A stretch of 64,000 nucleotides of DNA, taken from NCBI RefSeq assembly GCF_012395185.1, contig NZ_JAAZTU010000010.1, forward strand, positions 62,001 to 126,000, written 5' to 3'. Origin of the DNA: Vibrio aestuarianus. Its GTDB lineage: Bacteria; Pseudomonadota; Gammaproteobacteria; Enterobacterales; Vibrionaceae. A program made the translations under genes and the position numbers. Numbering within the stretch: position 1 is the first letter of the stretch; each line of letters opens with the position of its first letter. This document shows, one piece after another, positions 48,223 through 58,889 of the stretch. Below the pieces are notes generated by a model. It did no database searches. It was given only the letters and a program-made list of their open reading frames with translations, and was not told where the DNA came from.

Positions 48223-49047
48223 ATGTCTCTCTTAGCGACAGGTACACTGAAGAAATTACATTCTAGTCTCAATGATCACGTCTCTTATCAATTACCGGTA
48301 GGGGATGAACTGATTGACCTCAATCAATTCATCGGCCAGTCATTAACACTCACTCACACGGGTAATATTTATTGTTGTTCATGCGGTAAAAAAACCAAGA
48401 AAAGTTATTCTCAAGGGCACTGTTTTGTCTGCATGAGAAAACTCGCTAGTTGCGATATGTGCATCATGAAGCCTGAAACCTGTCACTATGATCAAGGAAC
48501 ATGTCGTGAACCTGAATGGGCTGACAAAAACTGCATGGTTGACCACTATGTTTACCTCTCTAATACCTCTAGTTTGAAAGTAGGGATCACCCGCCACACA
48601 CAAATTCCAACACGTTGGATTGATCAAGGTGCAACACAAGGGTTACCAATATTCAAAGTGAAAACGCGTTATCTTTCCGGTTTGATGGAGGTAGAGCTTG
48701 CAAAACATATTGCTGATAAAACAAATTGGCGTGAATTACTGAAAGGTGATGGTGAGCCCATAACGCTTGAAGCTAAATTTGCCCAGTTACGTCCTCTGAT
48801 TGAGGACAAAATTGCGCAACTTAAAGTGCAATTTGGTGAAGATGCGATCCAAACTTTGGATGAGAACATAACTGCTATCAAATACCCAGTAGAGCAGCAT
48901 CCGAAAAAAATTGTCTCACACAATTTTGATAAAAACCCGGTCGTATCAGGCATTTTACAAGGCATCAAAGGTCAATATTTGCTGTTTGACACTGGCGTAA
49001 TCAATATTCGTAAATTCACCTCATATGAGGTCGAGGTTTCAAACTAA
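48223..49047 (+). CDS. DUF2797 family protein
   Basis: A 274-aa protein. Residues ~45-105 are rich in cysteine pairs (CCSC, CFVC, CDMC, then two more Cys), likely metal-binding. They are followed by VYLSNTSSLKVGITR and a nearby RW, which looks like the GIY-YIG nuclease pattern (Y-x-Y, then L-K-V-G-x-T-R). DUF2797 has no established function; a zinc/GIY-YIG-like nucleic-acid role is inference. Flanked by a bidirectional terminator. Confidence 0.8.
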   Translation: MSLLATGTLKKLHSSLNDHVSYQLPVGDELIDLNQFIGQSLTLTHTGNIYCCSCGKKTKKSYSQGHCFVCMRKLASCDMCIMKPETCHYDQGTCREPEWADKNCMVDHYVYLSNTSSLKVGITRHTQIPTRWIDQGATQGLPIFKVKTRYLSGLMEVELAKHIADKTNWRELLKGDGEPITLEAKFAQLRPLIEDKIAQLKVQFGEDAIQTLDENITAIKYPVEQHPKKIVSHNFDKNPVVSGILQGIKGQYLLFDTGVINIRKFTSYEVEVSN

Positions 49048-49065
49048 CCTTGCGTCTATTTATAG

Positions 49066-49093
49066 AAAACCTCATTCGCTGAATGAGGTTTTT
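49066..49093. terminator. Bidirectional terminator
   Basis: AAAACCTCATTC / GAATGAGGTTTT with a GCT loop, between convergent genes, A-run and T-run on both flanks. Confidence 0.88.
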
Positions 49094-49101
49094 GACTCTC
49101 A

Positions 49102-50331
49102 TTAATCAAACGTTGATAACACAGCAAATAGTCGGTCTATTTCCTCTCGCGTGTTGTAATGCATAAAACCGATGCGTACGACGCCCCCACTCTCTTCAAG
49201 ACCAAGTTGACGCACTAAACCTAGCGCATAAAAGTGCCCATTCCACACACAAATATTATGTTCACCCAAGGTTTTCGCTATGAGTTCTGGATGATGATGT
49301 GCAAAGCGAATAGCAAAAGTAGGGGTGCGTAATTGGCTGTCAGCTTTATCAATGCCGTAAAGCGTAACTGACTTTAATGCCTGCAGTTTATATAGAAAAT
49401 ACTCGCTTAATTGATTCTCATGCTGATTATATTGCGCAAAACTTTCTACTAAACGCTGTCTGAGAGTACGGTGTGGATCGCCCCATTGAGCCAAATATTC
49501 CACCGCAGCAATAACCCCAGCTAGCCCTTCAAAACTCTGCGTTCCGGTTTCAAAACGGCCAGGGCCTATATTGGTTGCAGGTTCTACTTTATAAGGTTTC
49601 AGTGCGTGTAACCAGTGTGAGGCAATGTAGGCGATCCCTACATGTGGTCCAAAAAACTTATACGCTGAACAGGCAAGAAAATCGCAACCTAAAGCCTGAA
49701 CATCAATCAAATGGTGAGGAGCGTAATGAACGGCGTCAACATAAACCATGGCTCCCACTTGATGCGCAGCATCAATAATGCGCTTTACATCGACTATCGA
49801 GCCTGTCGTGTTTGATGCATAAGTAATCGCAACCAATTTAGTTTTGCTATTTAGCAGCGAAAGTAAATGTTCGATATCCAGCGAGCAATCATCTTGAACA
49901 ACTTTGGCCTGATGAACGATAACTTGCTTATCTTGCGCGGCTTGTTGCCAACTGGAAACATTCGAGTAATGATCTAAAGCGGTTACGATCACTTCATCAT
50001 TCGGTTGCCAATCACGGCTAATAGCGCGGCTAAGCTGAAATGTGAGTGAGGTCATATTCGCGCCAAAGACAATATTGTCCGATGATTCAGCATTGAGCAA
50101 AGCTTGTGCCGATTCACGTGCTTGCTGCATTAAATCTGTCGTGTGTCGACTAGAAAAAAAATGCCCTCCTAAATTGGAATTAAAGTGTCCTAAATACTCC
50201 ATCATTGCACTTAATACAGTGCGAGGTACTTGAGAGCCACCGGGCCCATCTAAAAAACTGACTGGCTTGCCGCCATACTGTTGAGACAATGCATCAAACT
50301 GCGATCGAACTTTTTCAGGAGTGAAGGTCAT
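49102..50331 (-). CDS. Class V aminotransferase, cysteine-desulfurase-like
   Basis: A 409-aa PLP enzyme of the cysteine desulfurase-like (SufS/CsdA-related) group. Residues include FLDGPGGSQVP near the N-terminus, DHYSNVSSW, VDAVHYAPH (the Asp that contacts the PLP pyridine) and the Schiff-base Lys in SAYKFFGPHVG. No conserved desulfurase cysteine loop is apparent. It overlaps the dioxygenase gene by 17 bp and has AAGGGGGG upstream of its ATG, so the two are coupled. The reaction is unknown. Confidence 0.85.
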   Translation of the reverse strand: MTFTPEKVRSQFDALSQQYGGKPVSFLDGPGGSQVPRTVLSAMMEYLGHFNSNLGGHFFSSRHTTDLMQQARESAQALLNAESSDNIVFGANMTSLTFQLSRAISRDWQPNDEVIVTALDHYSNVSSWQQAAQDKQVIVHQAKVVQDDCSLDIEHLLSLLNSKTKLVAITYASNTTGSIVDVKRIIDAAHQVGAMVYVDAVHYAPHHLIDVQALGCDFLACSAYKFFGPHVGIAYIASHWLHALKPYKVEPATNIGPGRFETGTQSFEGLAGVIAAVEYLAQWGDPHRTLRQRLVESFAQYNQHENQLSEYFLYKLQALKSVTLYGIDKADSQLRTPTFAIRFAHHHPELIAKTLGEHNICVWNGHFYALGLVRQLGLEESGGVVRIGFMHYNTREEIDRLFAVLSTFD

Positions 50332-50971
50332 GTTTACCCCCCTTTGCCGTTAATACAAACACATCCATATGACCTTCCTCACCATGTTCAATAGAACGAA
50401 TTGGGCTGGCGTTGTGCCACAATTTACTGTCAGCAAGCATCGCAACTTCCCCATCATCTAAAATCTTACGAAAGAAAGGAGCCTCATGACTGTCGTTATA
50501 CAGCATGATCTCACCACCCACGATGTTATGGCGATTAATGCCAACCAAGGCAATATGGTCAAAACCATCTTGATGGACCCCTTCTGGAGCGACTTGTGTT
50601 TCATCATAAACCGCTGAAATTCGAATTTGGTGAATTTCAATTTCTTGCCCATTAGGCAATCCATTAGATTGAACGAACAGAGTACACACTTCATTCATTG
50701 CCGAGCTTTGTAGTGTTGAGGGCAAAATGGGATCAAAATGGCGGATCACGTTGCCTTGAAAATGATTGATTTGATCCGTTTGCATAAAATCGTGCTTGTC
50801 CAGCGGTTCAACTTTTCCATCAATCAATCGAATCACCGAATAACGACGCAAACGGTACTGGCCGTCAGCATGTTCTGTATGAGGCAGTTGAGCAAACGAT
50901 GGCGCTAATTGTTGAATCGCCTCTTGGCTCAATCGAGTAATATGCAGGGTGTTTTCATGTGCGTTTAACAT
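50315..50971 (-). CDS. 2-oxoglutarate/Fe(II) dioxygenase family protein
   Basis: A 218-aa protein of the family containing free-amino-acid hydroxylases such as the isoleucine 4-hydroxylase of Bacillus (2OG-Fe_Oxy_2). The iron-binding HxD...H triad is visible as VHQDGFDH and LWHNASPI, with RSIEHG following as the likely 2-oxoglutarate-binding Arg. Two adjacent ATGs occur; the second (50971) is 6 bases from AAGGAG and is preferred. First gene of a two-gene operon with the class V PLP enzyme, hinting at amino-acid modification. Confidence 0.85.
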   Translation of the reverse strand: MLNAHENTLHITRLSQEAIQQLAPSFAQLPHTEHADGQYRLRRYSVIRLIDGKVEPLDKHDFMQTDQINHFQGNVIRHFDPILPSTLQSSAMNEVCTLFVQSNGLPNGQEIEIHQIRISAVYDETQVAPEGVHQDGFDHIALVGINRHNIVGGEIMLYNDSHEAPFFRKILDDGEVAMLADSKLWHNASPIRSIEHGEEGHMDVFVLTAKGGKHDLHS

Positions 50972-51346
50972 CATCGACTCCTTAATGAAAGCACATACTT
51001 TCAATCTTTATTTAACAATAATTTTACATTAAGGATACGTTGAAATATTACAAATTCAAGATATAGCGAACATTAACTCCGATAATTTAATCAAATAAAA
51101 AATATAAATCCAAAAATCAACCACAAGCTGGCCATAAAAACCAAAACAACAGTCTTCACTATTGATTATTTAGATAAGGTCACTAGATGGATATTTAAAC
51201 ATTTAAAAATCAGCCAGTTAAGAACAGTCCCCAGTGTGGTGAGTCTAAAGCTGAAATGAAGAAGAGATGGTGCAGAGCATTGACACAGAAAAAGCATAAT
51301 GAATCGAAATGATTGCCAGTAACTTGATGTTATTAGGACGCTTATT
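50972..51346. other. Non-coding region upstream of the dioxygenase operon
   Basis: AT-rich and without a convincing gene on either strand. It should carry the promoter of the dioxygenase operon (leftward). No operator or RNA structure recognised. Confidence 0.4.
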
Positions 51347-51375
51347 CCCCATCAACACCATATATGTTGATGGGG
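51347..51375 (-). terminator. Hairpin after the marC-type gene
   Basis: An 11-bp stem CCCCATCAACA / TGTTGATGGGG with a 7-base loop; no T-run on the minus strand. Confidence 0.55.
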
Positions 51376-51394
51376 ACTCACTCAGTTTGATAAA

Positions 51395-52042
51395 TTAAAT
51401 ACCTAAAGATTGGTAGGCTTGGTGGATTCCTTCGATCAACATTTGTGTACCAATAACAGCCAGTATCAACCCCATCATTCGCGTTACTACGTTGAGTGCA
51501 CTAGGCCCAATCGCTTTAACAAAACGCTCACCAAACAGGAAAAGTATGCAGGTTAATGCGCACAATAATCCGAAAGCGATAATAGTGACAACGGTTTCAG
51601 CAATGCCGCCTTCTGTTGCGAAGTTCATCGCTGTCGCAATAGTGCCAGGCCCCGCCAAGATAGGCATAGCAAGAGGTGAAACGGCGATCCCTAATGCGAC
51701 ATCTTTGTCTTTCTGTACTGCCTCTCCGGCTTTTTTCTGACTATTATTGTGTGAAGATTCACCTTGTAGCATGCGATAGCCAATCAGAAATACGATCACT
51801 CCCCCAGTAATGCGCAGCGCATACAAAGTGATGCCAAACATATCAAAAATGATTTTTCCTGATATCGCAAAAATCGACACGATAATAAATGCGATGAACA
51901 CCGATCTAAATGCTATCGATTTAACGGTATCTCTATCGTCGCCACTGGTTAGCCCAAGAAATATAGGTGTGTTTGCTATCGGATTCATGATGGCAAAAAA
52001 GCCCATAAACACCGTAATAATGTGGATAATTAACTCTTTCAT
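51395..52042 (-). CDS. MarC/YhgN family inner-membrane protein
   Basis: A 215-aa protein with six membrane spans in the MarC (UPF0056) pattern. Family blocks: AIMNPIANTPIFLGLT (~17-32), ALRITGGVIVFLIGYRML and SPLAMPILAGPGTIATAM. MarC proteins were once linked to multidrug resistance but their role is unsettled. ATG 52042 has AAAGG 6 bases upstream; an in-frame TTG at 52048 is less likely. Confidence 0.9.
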   Translation of the reverse strand: MKELIIHIITVFMGFFAIMNPIANTPIFLGLTSGDDRDTVKSIAFRSVFIAFIIVSIFAISGKIIFDMFGITLYALRITGGVIVFLIGYRMLQGESSHNNSQKKAGEAVQKDKDVALGIAVSPLAMPILAGPGTIATAMNFATEGGIAETVVTIIAFGLLCALTCILFLFGERFVKAIGPSALNVVTRMMGLILAVIGTQMLIEGIHQAYQSLGI

Positions 52043-53380
<1,338 letters not shown>

Positions 53381-53417
53381 ACAAAACGTTATTTTTCAGT
53401 TTTATGGCAAAACCCTC

Positions 53418-53450
53418 AAGCCCAGTGGTATATCCACTGGGCTTTCTTTT
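53418..53450 (+). terminator. Terminator of trxB
   Basis: An 11-bp stem AAGCCCAGTGG / CCACTGGGCTT with TATAT loop, then TTCTTTT. Confidence 0.88.
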
Positions 53451-53452
53451 GT

Positions 53453-53492
53453 ATACTAGCGCCCTTCCGTTTACATAATAATTATCATTAAG
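53453..53492 (+). promoter_or_regulatory. cydDC promoter with Fur-like element
   Basis: An extended -10 TGTATACT ends at 53458, just after the trxB terminator. CATAATAATTATCATTAAG (53474-53492) matches the 19-bp Fur consensus at about 14 positions and lies between the predicted start site and the cydD ATG. Confidence 0.35.
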
Positions 53493-53500
53493 CCTTCGAA

Positions 53501-55288
53501 ATGGATAAGAAAAAACAACGTAGCTTGAATAATTGGCTCAAACAGCAGAGCAAACTAGCGAAACGCTGGTTGATGATCGCTGTCGGCCTTGGCGTATTAT
53601 CAAGTGTGTTTTTGCTGGCTCAGGCCGCACTCCTCGCCTCCATTCTGCATCAACTGATTATTGAACAAGTCGATAAAGCAGAGCTCATTCCTTATTTTGT
53701 TGGCTTAGCCGCCACTATCGCGATCCGAGCCGCTTGTGCTTGGGGGCGTGAGATTGCAGGCTTTCGTTGCGGAGAACAAATCCGAATTTATATCCGCCAG
53801 CTCATTTTAGATAAGCTGCGTGAACTCGGCCCTGCCTATATAAAAGGTAAACCCGCAGGCTCATGGGCTACCCTACTGCTTGAACAAGTAGAAGATATGC
53901 AAGATTTCTTCGCACGATATCTTCCGCAGATGTCGCTGTCAGTGCTGATTCCGTTCATTATTCTTATTGTGGTATTTCCGGTTAACTGGGCTGCAGGTTT
54001 GATCTTTCTTATCACCGCGCCATTAGTACCGATGTTTATGGCATTAGTCGGAATGAAAGCAGCAGACGCTAACCGCAAAAACTTTAAAGCACTACAACGT
54101 TTGTCTGGGCATTTTTATGACCGCTTACAGTCAATGACAACGATTCGCTTGTTTGATCGCACGCAAGCAGAAACGGAACAGCTTAGAGGTGCCTCAGAAG
54201 TATTTCGTACTCGCACTATGGATGTCTTGAAGATTGCTTTTCTATCCTCAGCGGTATTGGAGTTTTTTACCTCAATTTCCATCGCTATTACTGCGGTCTA
54301 TTTTGGCTTCAGCTTTATTGGTGAATTGAATTTCGGCTACTACGGAACCAGTATTACGCTCTTTTCGGGGCTATTTATCTTGATACTCGCGCCAGAATTT
54401 TACCAACCACTGCGCGACTTAGGTACCTTCTATCATGCCAAACAACAAGCCGTTGGCGCTGCGGAAAGTATTGTCGAGTTTTTAGAAACCGACGTGAGTA
54501 AAGTAAAATCAGGCGATCACATTTTAGACGATGTAAAACATATAGAAATCACAGCTCGAGATCTCGAAGTGTTCAGCCCTGAAGGCAAAAGGCTGGTTGG
54601 CCCGCTTTCATTTACCCTTGATGACCAAACAACCACGGCGCTAGTTGGCCCAAGCGGTGCAGGAAAAACCAGCTTAATCAATGCAATTCTTGGCTTTATG
54701 CCCTATCAAGGAAGTTTAACTATCAATGGCATTGAACTGAGTCAAATTAATCACAGCAGTTGGCGTAAACAGATCAGTTGGGTCGGACAAAATCCGCTTC
54801 TATTACATGGGACCATTTACGAAAATATCACACTCGGTCAAAACGACTTAAGTGATGATACGGTTCGAGCGGCCTTAGAGAATGCTTTCGCTGCTGAATT
54901 TGTAGATAAACACGGTCTTGAATACGCTATTACCGATCGCTCTGGCGGCTTGTCTGTCGGGCAAGCTCAACGTATAGCACTCACACGCGCTATGCTGCAA
55001 AACGGTAACTTTTGGTTGCTTGATGAACCGACAGCCAGTTTAGATGCGCGCAGTGAACAGTTAGTGATGAAAGGTTTAAATAGCCAAATTATCGATAAAA
55101 CCGCATTGATGGTGACACACCAACTTGCACCGCTAAAGTCGGTACAACAAATCTTGGTGATGGATGATGGAAAGATTGTTCAAAGCGGTGATTACACCTC
55201 GCTCAGTCAACAAGCCGGGTTATTTGCCGATATGCTGTCAGCTAACCAAGCCTTAGATGAAAACAATAAGGGGAACCTTGATGCGTGA
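53501..55288 (+). CDS. cydD: Heterodimeric ABC exporter subunit CydD
   Basis: CydDC exports cysteine/glutathione (or handles haem) and is needed for cytochrome bd assembly. 595 aa: six membrane spans (~20-310), then an ATPase domain with Walker A GPSGAGKTS, signature SGGLSVGQAQR and Walker B WLLDEPTASLD. Its last 8 bp overlap cydC, as expected for a coupled heterodimer. Confidence 0.96.
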   Translation: MDKKKQRSLNNWLKQQSKLAKRWLMIAVGLGVLSSVFLLAQAALLASILHQLIIEQVDKAELIPYFVGLAATIAIRAACAWGREIAGFRCGEQIRIYIRQLILDKLRELGPAYIKGKPAGSWATLLLEQVEDMQDFFARYLPQMSLSVLIPFIILIVVFPVNWAAGLIFLITAPLVPMFMALVGMKAADANRKNFKALQRLSGHFYDRLQSMTTIRLFDRTQAETEQLRGASEVFRTRTMDVLKIAFLSSAVLEFFTSISIAITAVYFGFSFIGELNFGYYGTSITLFSGLFILILAPEFYQPLRDLGTFYHAKQQAVGAAESIVEFLETDVSKVKSGDHILDDVKHIEITARDLEVFSPEGKRLVGPLSFTLDDQTTTALVGPSGAGKTSLINAILGFMPYQGSLTINGIELSQINHSSWRKQISWVGQNPLLLHGTIYENITLGQNDLSDDTVRAALENAFAAEFVDKHGLEYAITDRSGGLSVGQAQRIALTRAMLQNGNFWLLDEPTASLDARSEQLVMKGLNSQIIDKTALMVTHQLAPLKSVQQILVMDDGKIVQSGDYTSLSQQAGLFADMLSANQALDENNKGNLDA

Positions 55289-57002
55289 ACTAATCCCTTA
55301 TCTAAAACTGTATAAAAAACACTGGTTCGGCTTATCGCTGGGAATGCTTCTTGCCTTCTTAACCTTGTTTGCTTCTATTGGTCTATTAACTCTTTCGGGT
55401 TGGTTCTTATCCGCAGCAGCAATTGCAGGCTTAACCATTGCCCGAGAAACCTTTAATTACATGCTACCCGGCGCGTTTGTGCGAGGGTTCGCGATGGGCC
55501 GAACCGCAGGGCGTTGGGGAGAGCGAGTCGTAAGTCATAATGCAACTTTCAAACTGCTAACCGATCTACGTATTTTCTTTTTCCAAAAGCTTGCTCCACT
55601 TATCCCTGGGAAAGTATCTAATTTAAGAGATGCCGACCTACTCAACCGCTTAGTGGCAGATATTGATGCCATGGATCATGTCTATTTGCGCTTGATCAGC
55701 CCCGTCACCGTCGGCATTTTTGGTATTACAACCCTCACCGCTTTCCTATGTTGGTTTGACCTACAGTTAGGTTTAATACTCGGAGCAATTTTACTGACGC
55801 TGTTATTAGTTTGGCCTGTATTATTCTACAAATTGGGTAAACGCAATGGTGCAGAGCTAACGCAGCATAAAGCAGAACTACGCATTACGACATTGGATTG
55901 GCTGCAAGGTTATAGTGAGCTGACCTTATTTGGTGCAGAAAACCGTTACCGTGAAGCGATTCTTTCAGCACAAAATAAATTACTCGCCAACCAGTTTGCC
56001 AACGCCCATTTCTCGGGGCTTGCACAAGCTTTATTGATGCTGGCCAATGGCTGGACGTTAGTATTGATCATTTGGCTCGCCGCAGATGGCGTCGCAGGAA
56101 ACCAACCCGATCCAATGATCGCCTTAGTCGCTTTTGCAACCATGGCAAGCTTTGAGCTGCTAATGCCAATAGCCGGTGCTTTCCAGCATTTAGGTCAGAC
56201 TTTAACTTCAGCACGTCGTCTAAATGATGTCACTTTGGCAGATCCAGAAGTTCAATTTCCAACTACAACTACTTCTCATAGCGGCCAATTTGATATTGAG
56301 TTTTCAAACCTAAACTTTCACTACCCTGATGGTGACCAAAGAGTATTAAACAATGTGAATTTGCATATTCCCGCAGGTCATCGTGTGGCAATTGTTGGCC
56401 AGACCGGTTCTGGAAAATCAACATTAATGCAGTTGCTTTCTCGCTACTGGGATCCTCAACAAGGTGAGATTGTGATTGCAGGCACACCACTTAAAAATTG
56501 GAATGAAAGTGATCTGAGAAAAACCATCAGTGTCGTTAGTCAACGGGTTGACGTGCTTAATGGTACCTTGCGTGATAATTTAGCGATGGCCGATCCAACA
56601 GCCAATGATGAGCAACTAGCACATGCATTAACACAAGTCGGATTAACCAAACTACTTGAAGACCAGGGTTTAGATGCTTGGCTTGGTGAAGGTGGTCGTC
56701 AACTTTCTGGTGGTGAGAAGCGCCGTATCGGTATTGCTCGTGCATTTTTGCATAATGGTTCGATTCTATTATTGGATGAGCCGACAGAAGGTTTAGACAA
56801 ACAAACGGAACAGCAAATCACCGCGTTGTTTAAAAAACACTTTGCCAACAAGACCGTCATTTTCATTACCCATCGCTTAGTCGAGTTAGAATCAATGGAT
56901 GCGATCTGTTTGATTGAACAAGGGGAGATTGTTGAATACGGCAGTCACCAAGCTTTATTAGCTCAGCAAGGTCGTTACTACCAACTCAATCAAAGTTTGT
57001 AA
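55281..57002 (+). CDS. cydC: Heterodimeric ABC exporter subunit CydC
   Basis: 573 aa, partner of CydD. N-terminal six-span domain (LLTLSGWFLSAAAIAG, ~22-37), then Walker A GQTGSGKST, signature LSGGEKRR and Walker B ILLLDEPTEGLD. ATG 55281 follows AAGGGGAA and overlaps the cydD end; the open frame from 55257 lies inside cydD. Confidence 0.96.
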   Translation: MRELIPYLKLYKKHWFGLSLGMLLAFLTLFASIGLLTLSGWFLSAAAIAGLTIARETFNYMLPGAFVRGFAMGRTAGRWGERVVSHNATFKLLTDLRIFFFQKLAPLIPGKVSNLRDADLLNRLVADIDAMDHVYLRLISPVTVGIFGITTLTAFLCWFDLQLGLILGAILLTLLLVWPVLFYKLGKRNGAELTQHKAELRITTLDWLQGYSELTLFGAENRYREAILSAQNKLLANQFANAHFSGLAQALLMLANGWTLVLIIWLAADGVAGNQPDPMIALVAFATMASFELLMPIAGAFQHLGQTLTSARRLNDVTLADPEVQFPTTTTSHSGQFDIEFSNLNFHYPDGDQRVLNNVNLHIPAGHRVAIVGQTGSGKSTLMQLLSRYWDPQQGEIVIAGTPLKNWNESDLRKTISVVSQRVDVLNGTLRDNLAMADPTANDEQLAHALTQVGLTKLLEDQGLDAWLGEGGRQLSGGEKRRIGIARAFLHNGSILLLDEPTEGLDKQTEQQITALFKKHFANKTVIFITHRLVELESMDAICLIEQGEIVEYGSHQALLAQQGRYYQLNQSL

Positions 57003-57086
57003 GGGTGAAGGCTTGGTGATACTACGATCACCAAGTTCAGAAATAAGAAGACTTACACTTTAATCAACAATCCCAAAGCTACCAAT

Positions 57087-57115
57087 AAAAATCCCGAGCA
57101 AAGCTCGGGATTTTT
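57087..57115. terminator. Bidirectional terminator between cydC and rluB
   Basis: A perfect 12-bp stem AAAAATCCCGAG / CTCGGGATTTTT with a 5-base loop between convergent genes. Confidence 0.92.
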
Positions 57116-57141
57116 AAAACTTCATTATCTCAATGTAAACA

Positions 57142-58158
57142 TTAAGACTGGCGACGAGGTGCTTTCGCCTTACCTGCTGGGCTGCGACCATTGGGTTTGC
57201 GTCCACCTTGCTCTGCACCGCTATTGCGCGTGCTTGATGCAGGTTTACGACGACCTGTTGTGGTCCCATTGGTTGTACGAGTACTTTTCGGCTTACCTGT
57301 TGTCGTTGTCACGCGCTCTTCATGACGCTTAACAGCACGACGAATCTTCTGGCTACGTGAGCGTTCACGTTTACGCGACGTGTTGTCTTTACTTAGATCA
57401 AGCATCGTTTCTTTTTCAGGACGCAGTTCGACCAGTTCACGCAAGTAGTTGACATCTTTAAGATCAAGCTCTTTCCAACCACCACGAGGTAATTTCTTAT
57501 CAAGGTAGATATCACCATAACGAACACGTTTCAAACGGCTGACGGTTGTTTCTTGAGATTCCCATAAACGACGAACTTCACGGTTACGACCTTCGTTGAT
57601 AACCACATAAAAAGTATGGTTCATACCTTCACCACCGGCATAAACAATATCTTCGAAGCGAGCCATACCATCTTCAAGTTGTACGCCCTTTACAAGGTTA
57701 CGTACTTTTTGCTCGTTCACTTCACCGAAAACTCGCACCAAGTATTCACGCTCAACCTGACGGCTTGGGTGCATCAAACGGTTAGCCAATTCACCATCGG
57801 TAGTAAACAGCAATAGGCCAGAAGTATTGGCATCAAGGCGACCAACAGAGATCCAACGAGAACCACGAATTTTTGGTAGGCGATCAAACACCGTACGTCG
57901 GCCTTCTGGATCATGGCGGGTACACAGTTCACCTTCAGGTTTGTAATAAGCTAGAACACGACACACCACTTCTTCTGGCGCTTTGACTGACACAACATGC
58001 CCATCAACTCGCACAACAGCGCTGTCATCTTCTAGGCGTTCGCCTAACGTAGCTACCTTGCCATTAACACTTACGCGCCCTGTTCTAATCAACGCTTCTA
58101 ACTCTCGACGAGAACCATGACCTGCTCGTGCTAAAACTTTTTGTAACTTTTCGCTCAT
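57142..58158 (-). CDS. rluB: 23S rRNA pseudouridine-2605 synthase
   Basis: RsuA/RluB/E/F-family enzyme. 338 aa: S4 RNA-binding domain (~2-60, [17 protein letters not shown]), catalytic domain with [17 protein letters not shown] (catalytic Asp) and [11 protein letters not shown] long basic, low-complexity tail (~255-338, rich in K, R, T, S, G) follows. Homologues carry similar tails of varying length. AAAGG Shine-Dalgarno 7 bases before ATG. Confidence 0.94.
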   Translation of the reverse strand: MSEKLQKVLARAGHGSRRELEALIRTGRVSVNGKVATLGERLEDDSAVVRVDGHVVSVKAPEEVVCRVLAYYKPEGELCTRHDPEGRRTVFDRLPKIRGSRWISVGRLDANTSGLLLFTTDGELANRLMHPSRQVEREYLVRVFGEVNEQKVRNLVKGVQLEDGMARFEDIVYAGGEGMNHTFYVVINEGRNREVRRLWESQETTVSRLKRVRYGDIYLDKKLPRGGWKELDLKDVNYLRELVELRPEKETMLDLSKDNTSRKRERSRSQKIRRAVKRHEERVTTTTGKPKSTRTTNGTTTGRRKPASSTRNSGAEQGGRKPNGRSPAGKAKAPRRQS

Positions 58159-58195
58159 TTATTTACCTTTGTGTCGTCTTCACAGACGTCGAATG

Positions 58196-58226
58196 AAAAA
58201 ATGCGACCCCAAAATCGCGGCCGCAT
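58196..58226 (-). terminator. Terminator of trpH-yciO
   Basis: On the minus strand ATGCGGCC - loop - GGTCGCAT (one G-T pair), followed by T-run (plus-strand A-run 58196-58200). Contains a NotI site. Confidence 0.7.
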
Positions 58227-58268
58227 AGTATCTCAAATTCTACGTCAAAAAGCACCCGTTTTGATTAC

Positions 58269-58889
58269 CTACTCAAATGGTGTTGGATCACCAGCCCCAA
58301 CGCGAGTAATTACCATTTCATCATCGCTAAAATCAATTACTGTCGTCGGTTGTTCGCCTAAGTAACCACCGTTTAATATTACATCGACAGCATGTTCTAG
58401 ACGATCGCGAATTTCTTCAGGATCAGACTCTGTATGTGTGTTCCCTGGCAGAATGAGTGATGTCGACATCAGTGGCTCACCCAATGCTTCCAATAAATCT
58501 AAAGCAATACGGTTATCCGGAACACGGATACCGATAGTTTTACGCTTCGCGTTCATAAGACGACGCGGGACTTCTTTGGTTCCTTTGAAAATAAAGGTAT
58601 ACGCGCCCGGTGTATTGTTTTTTAACAGACGAAAAGCGGTGTTATCGACACGAGCATAAAAAGAGAGCTCAGATAAGTCGCGGCACAATAGGGTGAAATT
58701 ATGCTTATCATCAAGGCGACGAATTTGGCAGATACGCTCTAAAGCTTGCTTATTCTCTAGCTGACAGCCTAGTGCATAACCTGAATCCGTTGGGTATACG
58801 ACAACACCGCCATTACGGATAATAGCAACCGCTTGGGTGATCAAGCGCGCCTGTGGGTTTTCTGGATGAACGTAAAAAAACTGGCTCAT
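58269..58889 (-). CDS. yciO: YciO (Sua5/YrdC-family) protein
   Basis: A 206-aa Sua5/YrdC-fold protein related to threonylcarbamoyl-AMP synthases. Visible: [14 protein letters not shown] (~30-43), [15 protein letters not shown] (YciO-type replacement of the KRP motif) and GIRVPDN. YciO is a paralogue of the essential TsaC with a less settled role. The ATG overlaps the trpH stop (ATGA) and has GAGGAA upstream. Confidence 0.9.
   Translation of the reverse strand: MSQFFYVHPENPQARLITQAVAIIRNGGVVVYPTDSGYALGCQLENKQALERICQIRRLDDKHNFTLLCRDLSELSFYARVDNTAFRLLKNNTPGAYTFIFKGTKEVPRRLMNAKRKTIGIRVPDNRIALDLLEALGEPLMSTSLILPGNTHTESDPEEIRDRLEHAVDVILNGGYLGEQPTTVIDFSDDEMVITRVGAGDPTPFE

Noticed and set aside
57256-57400. 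Repeat-rich stretch of rluB as a possible mobile or hypervariable insert
   Set aside because: It encodes the basic low-complexity tail normal in RluB homologues.
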